A stretch of 5,206 bases of DNA from Bacteroidota bacterium (GTDB lineage Bacteria > Bacteroidota > Bacteroidia > Bacteroidales > VadinHA17), in contig DAOVLD010000154.1 in assembly GCA_030631445.1 (NCBI GenBank), positions 1 through 5,206 of the forward strand, written 5' to 3'. This document shows positions 1-5,206 of the stretch, piece by piece. The translations under genes and the position numbers were made by a program. Each line of letters starts with the position of its first letter. Position 1 is the first letter of the stretch. The notes under the pieces were generated by a model, which was not told where the DNA came from, did no database searches, and saw nothing but the letters and a program-made list of their open reading frames with translations.

Positions 1-123
1 GTTCAGAATGTGTTTTTAATTACTAAATATAAAGGCTTGGATCCTGAGGTAAGTAATGGTATTGACAACAATATTTACCCCCGGCCAAGAAATTTCCTTT
101 TTGGAGTAAGTGTTGAATTTTAA
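1..123 (+). CDS. susC: SusC/RagA-family TonB-dependent outer-membrane transporter, C-terminal end only
   Basis: This is the last 40 codons of an open frame that enters from the left edge and stops with TAA at 121-123. The translated tail contains KYKGLDPEVSNGIDNN followed by a YPRPR motif, and it ends in GVSVEF. The YPRPR-type motif and an aromatic C-terminal residue are typical of the last beta strands of SusC proteins, where the terminal Phe helps folding into the outer membrane. SusC is the TonB-powered beta barrel that imports oligosaccharides, with SusD acting as its lid. The susD start follows 12 bases later, so the two genes are surely co-transcribed. The barrel, plug and carboxypeptidase-like N-terminal domain lie outside the window, so substrate preference cannot be judged from this fragment. 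Confidence 0.93.
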   Translation, partial: VQNVFLITKYKGLDPEVSNGIDNNIYPRPRNFLFGVSVEF

Positions 124-135
124 AACTACAAAAAT

Positions 136-2337
136 ATGAAAGCTAAAAAATTAAGAATTTATATTGTTACAGTATTTGCCGCATTCTTTGCATTTGCTTC
201 CTGTACAAAAGATCTGGATACCGTTCCACTGGATGATGATATCGTAACTTCAGCCTCCGTGTACGATAATCCGGCATCTTACCGGCAGGTTCTGGCTAAG
301 TTATATGCAGGGCTTTCTGTAAGCGGACAAGAAGGACCCCATGGAAACAACGACCTTAGTGGTCTTGATGAAGGGTTCGGCCAATATCTGAGGGCCGTCT
401 GGTATGCCCAGGAAATACCTACTGATGAGGCAATAATTGCCTGGAATGATGGTAATTTAAGAGACTTTCACGAGCAAGACTGGTCTTCTTCCAACGAATT
501 TATTACAAACTTGTATTACCGGATATTTTATCAGATATCATTATGTAATGAATTTATCAGGGAATCATCGGATGCAGCTTTGGACGATAGAGGAATTAGT
601 GGATCTAATAAAACAGAGATCCAAACATTCAGGGTTGAGGCACGGTTTTTACGGGCATTAAGCTATTGGCATGCTTTAGACATGTTTGGCAGTGTGCCCT
701 TTGTTACTGAAGATGATAAGGTTGGATCTTTCTTCCCTGAACAAATAAGCAGAGCAGACCTGTTTAGTTACATAGAATCTGAATTGCTTGATATTGAAGA
801 CGACCTGGTTGCAGCAAAAGCAAATGAATACGCCAGAGCTGATCAGGCTGCTGTATGGATGCTTCTTTCAAAATTATATTTGAATGCTGAAGTTTACATA
901 AACACTGCTAAATACACCGAGTGTATCACATATTGTAATAAGGTTACTTCTGCCGGATACGAACTGGAAGCAACATATGACAATCTGTTTCTGGCTGATA
1001 ATCATAATGCCAAAGGAGTGATCTTTCCGGTAACTTTTGACGGTATACACACCCGAACATGGGGAGGAACAACCTTTATTATCCATGCCGCAGTTGGCGG
1101 GACAATGGATCCGGCTGAATTTGGTATTGACGGTGGCTGGGGTGGATTAAGAACAACCAAAGCCCTTGTAGGTAAATTTCTCAATGTTGACAATCTGAAA
1201 AGTGCACCGGCAAATACTAAAGGTATTGCCGCCTACCCGGTAATATATGTACCCGGGGCACATCAGGGCTGGGATCCTACAAACACAAACACAGTTCTTG
1301 CTTCTGTCAATAGCGACGGAAATTACGAAGGATATCTTTATTTCGCCGATGCAGATAATCAGTTTAAATATACCGATGGACCCGCCTGGGATGTTAACTA
1401 CGGTGATGATGGTGCTGATGGTACTCTGGAACTGAACGGCGCAAATATTGTTGGAGGTGATGCCGGATACTATAAACTTAATGTTGATCTGGGCGGACTA
1501 ACCCATAGCTTTTTGAAAACAGATTGGGGCGTTATCGGATCAGCCACTCCAAACGGATGGGATTCAGACCAGGATATGACCTATGATGTTGATAATGATG
1601 TCTGGTCACTTATCGTAGATCTTTCAGCAGGAGAAATCAAATTCAGGGCGAATGATGACTGGGGTCTTAACTATGGTGATACCGATGCAGATGGAATATT
1701 GTCCGAAGGTGGTGATAATATTGCCATTTCAGAACCCGGACAATACGAAATAAAACTGTACCTGGGGGCACCCGATTATACATATACGGTTGAAAAATTC
1801 AGTTCAGATGATCGCGGAATGTTCCATTCTGACGGACAATCACTCGAGATTGCTGATGTGTTTGAATTTACCGAGGGATATGCTGTAACTAAATTTAAAA
1901 ATGTTACATCCGCCGGTGCAACTGGATCAGATCTGACTTTCCCTGATACCGATTTTCCACTCTTCCGTTTGGCTGATGCTTACCTGATGTATGCAGAAGC
2001 ACACCTGAGAGGTGGCAGCGGTGGTGATGCTTCTACAGCTCTTGGTTATATCAATGCACTAAAAGAAAGAGCATATGGCGACCAGAATGGAAATATTACC
2101 TCTGGTGAATTTACTCTCGATTTTATCCTTGACGAAAGAGCTAGAGAATTGCTGTGGGAGGCTCACAGAAGAACCGACCTGGTACGATTTGGGAAATTCA
2201 GTAACACTGATTATTTATGGGCATGGAAAGGTGGCGTCGCTGAAGGAAAATCAGTCGATAGCAAATTTGATCTGTACCCAATACCTGCATCAGATATTGG
2301 AGCAAATCCTGAATTAACACAAAACCCCGGTTATTAA
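136..2337 (+). CDS. susD: SusD-family surface glycan-binding lipoprotein with two inserted SusE/SusF-type starch-binding domains
   Basis: This is the lipoprotein lid of the SusC transporter, which captures glycan at the cell surface. The signal peptide ends in the lipobox FASC with lipidated Cys23. It is followed by TKDLD, an acidic stretch compatible with surface export in Bacteroidota. Family hallmarks include RFLRALSYWHALDMFGSVPF (about 171-190), the PTDEAIIAW segment with Trp103, GGWGGLRTTKALVGKF with Trp335, LFRLADAYLMYAEAHLRGG, and the C-terminal NPELTQNPGY. Trp103 and Trp335 are plausible counterparts of the aromatic starch-binding residues of Bacteroides SusD; this is inference and not an alignment. 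The protein has 733 residues against a usual 500-580. The excess is residues about 367-555, two tandem SusE/SusF-like binding domains (367-461 and 462-555). Removing them leaves about 544 residues, a normal SusD. The frame is intact throughout. The start at 136 gives a complete signal peptide and sits just after susC. Confidence 0.97.
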   Translation: MKAKKLRIYIVTVFAAFFAFASCTKDLDTVPLDDDIVTSASVYDNPASYRQVLAKLYAGLSVSGQEGPHGNNDLSGLDEGFGQYLRAVWYAQEIPTDEAIIAWNDGNLRDFHEQDWSSSNEFITNLYYRIFYQISLCNEFIRESSDAALDDRGISGSNKTEIQTFRVEARFLRALSYWHALDMFGSVPFVTEDDKVGSFFPEQISRADLFSYIESELLDIEDDLVAAKANEYARADQAAVWMLLSKLYLNAEVYINTAKYTECITYCNKVTSAGYELEATYDNLFLADNHNAKGVIFPVTFDGIHTRTWGGTTFIIHAAVGGTMDPAEFGIDGGWGGLRTTKALVGKFLNVDNLKSAPANTKGIAAYPVIYVPGAHQGWDPTNTNTVLASVNSDGNYEGYLYFADADNQFKYTDGPAWDVNYGDDGADGTLELNGANIVGGDAGYYKLNVDLGGLTHSFLKTDWGVIGSATPNGWDSDQDMTYDVDNDVWSLIVDLSAGEIKFRANDDWGLNYGDTDADGILSEGGDNIAISEPGQYEIKLYLGAPDYTYTVEKFSSDDRGMFHSDGQSLEIADVFEFTEGYAVTKFKNVTSAGATGSDLTFPDTDFPLFRLADAYLMYAEAHLRGGSGGDASTALGYINALKERAYGDQNGNITSGEFTLDFILDERARELLWEAHRRTDLVRFGKFSNTDYLWAWKGGVAEGKSVDSKFDLYPIPASDIGANPELTQNPGY
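1234..1800 (+). repeat. Inserted carbohydrate-binding domain pair within susD (copy 1 of a diverged direct repeat)
   Basis: This segment encodes SusD residues 367-555 as two consecutive SusE/SusF-type domains. Domain A (367-461) starts YPVIYVPG and carries QGWDP (Trp379), FKYTD, Trp418 in AWDVNYGD, and GYYKLNVDL. Domain B (462-555) starts TDWGVIGSATPNGWDSDQD and carries KFRANDDW (Lys502, Arg504, Trp509), NYGD and a Tyr-rich final strand. In known SusE/SusF domains, Trp together with Lys or Arg residues contact maltooligosaccharide, so both domains look binding-competent; this is inference. The same A-B pair occurs in the next gene at 2830-3414. The two copies share an exact 21-base match (1555-1575 with 3169-3189), but they are otherwise clearly diverged, so the duplication is not recent. 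Confidence 0.88.
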
Positions 2338-2361
2338 AATTAACTTATAAACACAGTTGAT

Positions 2362-3417
2362 ATGAAAAAGATAAATCTTATTTTATTAATTCTTGTTGGA
2401 CTTTTTGCCGCTGTTTCGTGCGAAAAGGATGAAACACGTGCAATCATAGGCACTTACACATCTCCGGCAATTACGGCTCCTTCAGGCGGTGGCGCTTACA
2501 CACTTACTGAAGCAACCGAGAACGACACGCTCGATACTTTTAGCTGGTCGTCTGCTGATTTTGGATTCCAGGCTGCAGTTTCATATACTTTGCAAATTGA
2601 ATTTGCAGGTAACGATTTTGCAGAACCAATAGATTTAGGGAATACAAATAAATTAGAACTGAAAGTTGTTGTTGGTAGTCTCAATAACAAATTAGTTCTT
2701 GCAGGCGCTGTTGCCGGTATGGCAAATTCTATTGAAGCAAGGGTAAGAGCAACAATTAATGAAAATGTTGATACACTTTATTCAGCAGTATTGACATTCG
2801 ATGTAACTCCTTTTGAAAAAATCATAATTTATCCATCAGTTTATGTGCCTGGTAATTATCAGGCTGCAAGTGGATATACATCCGACTGGTCACCTGACGT
2901 TGCACCTCAATTATACTCATTAAAAGACAATGATAAATACGAGGGGTATGTTAATATGACCAATGGTTCAAATGAGTTCAAGTTTACCGACTTGCCTGAT
3001 TGGACAATTAACTGGGGAGATACAGGCGCTGACGGCACCCTTGATTCAGATGGAGATAATATAATTTTAGCCGATGCGGGTTATTACAAGATGAATGTAG
3101 ACCTCACCGCGCTTACCTATACCATAATGAACACTGATTGGGGATTAATCGGTTCTGCAACTCCGGGAGGATGGGATTCAGACCAGGATCTGACATACGA
3201 TCCTGTTAATTATGTCTGGACAATAACTCTCGATCTTATTGCCGGTGAAGCTAAATTCAGAGCTAACGACGACTGGGCGTTGAATTATGGTGATGACAAT
3301 GCAAACCTTAAACTGAATGAAGGTGGTGCTAATATTGTAATTGCCGCTGATGGTAATTATACTATTACACTTGACCTGAGCCAGGCTGTTTACAGGTATG
3401 CTGTTGTGAAGAATTGA
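2362..3417 (+). CDS. susE: SusE-type outer-membrane starch-binding lipoprotein
   Basis: This is a surface-exposed lipoprotein that binds alpha-glucan through C-terminal binding domains. The signal peptide ends in AVSC with Cys20, followed directly by EKDE, an acidic motif of the type that directs lipoproteins to the cell surface in Bacteroidota. Residues about 21-153 form an Ig-like SusE N-terminal domain, seen in the early TSPAITAPSGGGAYTLTE segment and FSWSSADFG. Residues 157-257 are binding domain A (YPSVYVPG, Trp176, FKFTD, Trp214, NWGD). Residues 258-351 are binding domain B (TDWGLIGSATPGGWDSDQD, KFRANDDW with Lys298, Arg300 and Trp305). One N-terminal domain plus two binding domains in 351 residues matches the SusE layout, whereas SusF has three binding domains. 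The gene begins 24 bases after susD and is followed by an intrinsic terminator, so it likely ends the susCDE transcript. Confidence 0.93.
   Translation: MKKINLILLILVGLFAAVSCEKDETRAIIGTYTSPAITAPSGGGAYTLTEATENDTLDTFSWSSADFGFQAAVSYTLQIEFAGNDFAEPIDLGNTNKLELKVVVGSLNNKLVLAGAVAGMANSIEARVRATINENVDTLYSAVLTFDVTPFEKIIIYPSVYVPGNYQAASGYTSDWSPDVAPQLYSLKDNDKYEGYVNMTNGSNEFKFTDLPDWTINWGDTGADGTLDSDGDNIILADAGYYKMNVDLTALTYTIMNTDWGLIGSATPGGWDSDQDLTYDPVNYVWTITLDLIAGEAKFRANDDWALNYGDDNANLKLNEGGANIVIAADGNYTITLDLSQAVYRYAVVKN
2830..3414 (+). repeat. SusE binding-domain pair (copy 2 of the diverged direct repeat shared with susD)
   Basis: This segment encodes SusE residues 157-351 and is the counterpart of the pair inserted in SusD (1234-1800), with domains in the same A-B order. 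By hand count the B domains agree at about 58 of 94 residues without gaps. The A domains are less similar at their start, where this copy has a longer loop (about 168-183, containing SDWSPDVAP) in place of the QGWDP of the SusD copy. They agree again from FKFTD and GDTGADGTLD to the GYYKMNVDL strand. Each A domain resembles the A domain of the other protein more than its own partner B, so the pair was duplicated or exchanged as a unit. Confidence 0.87.
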
Positions 3418-3441
3418 TCATAACTGTATTTTTTTAGGGTT

Positions 3442-3480
3442 AAAAAAGGTTGTCTCATTTATGTGATAACCTTTTTTTTT
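3442..3480 (+). terminator. Rho-independent terminator after susE
   Basis: A run of six A (3442-3447) leads into the arm GGTTGTCTCA. After a short AT-rich loop comes the returning arm TGTGATAACC, then nine T (3472-3480). The stem pairs GGTT with AACC and continues inward through a G-T wobble, T-A and C-G, one T-T mismatch, and further pairs. The flanking A and T runs extend it by about six A-T pairs. Lying 24 bases after the susE stop, it should end or attenuate the susCDE message before the GH53 gene. The A-tract on the left could make it work in both directions, although no opposing gene lies in this window. Confidence 0.85.
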
Positions 3481-3556
3481 GCACCTTGCTAAATATTGAG
3501 TATCTTAACTATTATCTTACATATACCATGAATATGTCTAAAACAATAATCTTATA

Positions 3557-4735
3557 ATGAAACAATTAGTGCATCTGTTTCTTTTTATCACCGTAGTATA
3601 CTGTATCTCTTGCAAAAATAATAAGCTGGTTGAAAATAACTCCGGCATAGATACATTAAAGGTGCTTTATGAACCTGAACAGTTTTGTATGGGTGCCGAC
3701 CTTTCATATATTAACCAGATTCTTGATTTCGGGGGAACTTTTAGCGATTCGGGAGAAATTGTTGATCCTTATCTCATTTTTAAGAAACATGGGGCAAATG
3801 TTGCCAGGTTCAGACTATTTCATACACCTTCCTGGACAAAAGAACTATATGGAAATGAGGGGACCCAAATGTATAATGACTTTGCAGACATAAAACTTGG
3901 AATCGAAAAAGTAAAAGATCTGGGAATTCAGGTATGCCTCGATTTTCACTATTCCGACACATGGGCCGATCCGGGTAAACAGATTATCCCTGCAGCCTGG
4001 GATTCACTAAGTATCGAAATATTACATGATAGCATCTATAATTATACGTATAAAACACTTATAAAACTTGGTAAAGCAAAGTTAATGCCCGAGTTTGTGC
4101 AAGTTGGAAACGAAATCAATCCCGGTTTTGTCCTTCCCCAGGGAAACAGATGGGAAGGGAATGAAGAGAATTTTGTTTATTTGCTCAACGCCGGAATAAA
4201 AGCCGTCAGGGATGCCGGTGCATGTAATGATATTGATCCGAAAATCATCATACACATCGCCCAACCGGAAAATGCAATTAACTGGTTTGCCGGGCTTGAT
4301 GAAGCGGGTCTTGCAGACTATGATATCATCGGAATATCTTACTATTATCAGTGGTCAGAAGTCCCCCTTGAAAATTTGAGCAATTATGTTTCGGTATTGA
4401 AAAGGGATTACGGTAAAGAGGTTATGGTTATGGAAACGGCATACCCATGGACAACAGATAACTGTGATAACTATAATAACATTCTCAGTGTTGATAACCT
4501 GCTTCCTGATTACCCTGCAACAAAAGAAGGGCAGTATCAATACCTTGTTAAACTGACGCAGGAAGTAATTGACGGAGGAGGGAAGGGCGTGTTTTACTGG
4601 GAACCTGCATGGATATCATCAGGTATTAAAACTCAGTGGGGGCAAGGATCTGCCTGGGATTGTAATACACTGTTCGATTTTGAAGGAAATGTTATTAAAG
4701 GAATGAATTTCATGATCTATCCATACGAATTTTAA
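3557..4735 (+). CDS. GH53 family glycoside hydrolase lipoprotein (arabinogalactan endo-beta-1,4-galactanase family)
   Basis: Family 53 enzymes are retaining clan GH-A (beta/alpha)8 barrels that cleave beta-1,4-galactan chains. Landmarks are MGADLSYI near the mature N-terminus, ANVARFRLFHTPSW with Arg84 and Arg86, and LDFHYSDTWADPGKQ (about 128-142), which is close to a GH53 signature. The predicted acid/base Glu186 is in FVQVGNEINPG, and the predicted nucleophile Glu293 is in VMVMETAYPW. Their spacing of 107 residues fits the family. YWEPAW (Trp348, Glu349) lies near the C-terminus. The length of 392 is normal and all key residues are present, so the enzyme should be active. The N-terminus has a lipoprotein-type signal with Cys19, but the -3 residue is Cys16, which is unusual, and the residues after Cys19 (KNNK) are basic rather than acidic. 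Surface exposure is therefore less certain than for SusD and SusE. It sits between alpha-glucan genes, and its true substrate is open. Confidence 0.94.
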   Translation: MKQLVHLFLFITVVYCISCKNNKLVENNSGIDTLKVLYEPEQFCMGADLSYINQILDFGGTFSDSGEIVDPYLIFKKHGANVARFRLFHTPSWTKELYGNEGTQMYNDFADIKLGIEKVKDLGIQVCLDFHYSDTWADPGKQIIPAAWDSLSIEILHDSIYNYTYKTLIKLGKAKLMPEFVQVGNEINPGFVLPQGNRWEGNEENFVYLLNAGIKAVRDAGACNDIDPKIIIHIAQPENAINWFAGLDEAGLADYDIIGISYYYQWSEVPLENLSNYVSVLKRDYGKEVMVMETAYPWTTDNCDNYNNILSVDNLLPDYPATKEGQYQYLVKLTQEVIDGGGKGVFYWEPAWISSGIKTQWGQGSAWDCNTLFDFEGNVIKGMNFMIYPYEF

Positions 4736-4769
4736 AACCCATTAAAAAGAATCAATAAATCCAGATAAA

Positions 4770-5206
4770 ATGAAAACATTAAAAATAATTTGCTTGTTCT
4801 TAACTGTGTTAGTGGCAGTCTCAACATCTTTAAATGCACAAATTAACCATGTTGAACCCCCATTCTGGTGGGCAGGAATGAAAAACCCCGGCCTTCAGGT
4901 TCTTATTCATGGTAAGAATATCTCTGAGAACAAAGTGGAACTATCATATGAAGGAGTAATGTTAAAATCTGTATCATCAGTCGAAAATCCCAATTATTTG
5001 TTTATCGATCTGGAATTGGCTCAAAATGTTCTTCCGGGGAAATTTGATGTTAAATTTATGAAGGATGGGAAAGTAGTCCATTCTATCACATACGAACTTA
5101 AAAAACGTGAACCGGGATCTGTCGAACGCGAAGGATTTAATAACTCCGATGTTATGTACCTGATAATGCCAGACCGTTTTGCGAATGGTGATCCTTCAAA
5201 TGATGA
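4770..5206 (+). CDS. GH13 neopullulanase/cyclomaltodextrinase-like alpha-amylase, N-terminal part
   Basis: The first 145 codons of a gene run off the right edge; full-length relatives are about 600-620 residues. Members hydrolyse pullulan, cyclodextrins or maltooligosaccharides, and SusA of Bacteroides is the model. A signal peptide ends at LNA before Gln24 and there is no lipobox, so the enzyme should be soluble in the periplasm. Residues about 25-110 are the beta-sandwich N-terminal domain found in cyclomaltodextrinases, with the diagnostic VEPPFWWAGMKNPGLQVLI (28-46) and PNYLFIDLEL. The GH13 barrel begins at DVMYLIMPDRFANGDPSND (127-145), the first strand and adjoining NGDPSND loop, which binds calcium in related enzymes. 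The catalytic Asp, Glu and Asp lie beyond the window. It starts 34 bases after the GH53 stop, so the two are probably co-transcribed. Neopullulanase is preferred over SusG because of the N-terminal domain and the absence of a lipobox. Confidence 0.93.
   Translation, partial: MKTLKIICLFLTVLVAVSTSLNAQINHVEPPFWWAGMKNPGLQVLIHGKNISENKVELSYEGVMLKSVSSVENPNYLFIDLELAQNVLPGKFDVKFMKDGKVVHSITYELKKREPGSVEREGFNNSDVMYLIMPDRFANGDPSND

Noticed and set aside
874..1193. Open frames on the minus strand (874-1086 and 1002-1193) opposite susD
   Set aside because: They overlap a well-supported SusD coding region, have no recognisable protein features, and are explained as shadows of the coding strand.
1234..1800. 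Possibility that the SusD insert is a misassembly copying susE
   Set aside because: The copies differ at many positions, with only about 60% protein identity in the best-matching domain. A collapse or chimera from susE would be nearly identical. The joins are also in frame with intact SusD motifs on both sides.
2075..2317. 80-codon plus-strand frame in another phase inside the 3-prime end of susD
   Set aside because: The SusD frame is conserved here through its C-terminal motifs, and the alternative protein shows no family features or upstream signal.
3415..3423. TGATCA palindrome at the susE stop codon
   Set aside because: A six-base palindrome is expected by chance and has no supporting repeat or context.
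1..5206. CRISPR arrays, tRNA or rRNA genes, insertion sequences, attachment sites
   Set aside because: No short regularly spaced repeats, transposase-like frames, terminal inverted repeats or RNA-gene signatures were seen; nearly all the sequence is accounted for by five genes.

Overview
The window is part of a polysaccharide utilisation locus (PUL) from a member of the Bacteroidota. The evidence is a SusC C-terminal tail followed immediately by SusD, SusE, a glycoside hydrolase family 53 (GH53) lipoprotein and the start of a SusA-type GH13 enzyme, all on the + strand. The DNA is moderately AT-rich, start codons follow A-rich leaders rather than strong Shine-Dalgarno sites, and three proteins begin with lipoprotein signals. 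This would suit an environmental or marine Bacteroidales or Flavobacteriia lineage, but the exact taxon cannot be fixed from the sequence.

Layout: 1-123 is the last 40 codons of a SusC TonB-dependent transporter. After a 12-base gap, 136-2337 is a SusD-family surface glycan-binding lipoprotein of 733 aa, about 190 residues longer than usual. After 24 bases, 2362-3417 is a SusE-type surface starch-binding lipoprotein of 351 aa. A strong intrinsic terminator lies at 3442-3480. Then 3557-4735 encodes a GH53 (endo-beta-1,4-galactanase family) lipoprotein of 392 aa. After 34 bases, 4770 to the window edge is the first 145 codons of a neopullulanase/cyclomaltodextrinase-like GH13 enzyme with an ordinary signal peptide.

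Most of the genes point to an alpha-glucan (starch, glycogen or pullulan-like) uptake system. SusC/SusD form the outer-membrane pedal-bin importer, SusE adds surface binding sites, and the GH13 would cut imported oligosaccharides in the periplasm. The GH53 gene does not fit this picture, because the family is known for beta-1,4-galactan.

The most notable feature is inside SusD. Residues about 367-555 are two tandem SusE/SusF-type carbohydrate-binding domains inserted into an otherwise normal-sized SusD of about 544 residues. The same two domains, in the same order, form the C-terminal half of the neighbouring SusE (second domains about 60% identical by hand count). The locus therefore appears to have moved a binding-domain pair between its SusE and SusD genes, giving a SusD that carries its own SusE/SusF-like binding arm. 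No SusF gene is present between SusE and the hydrolases.
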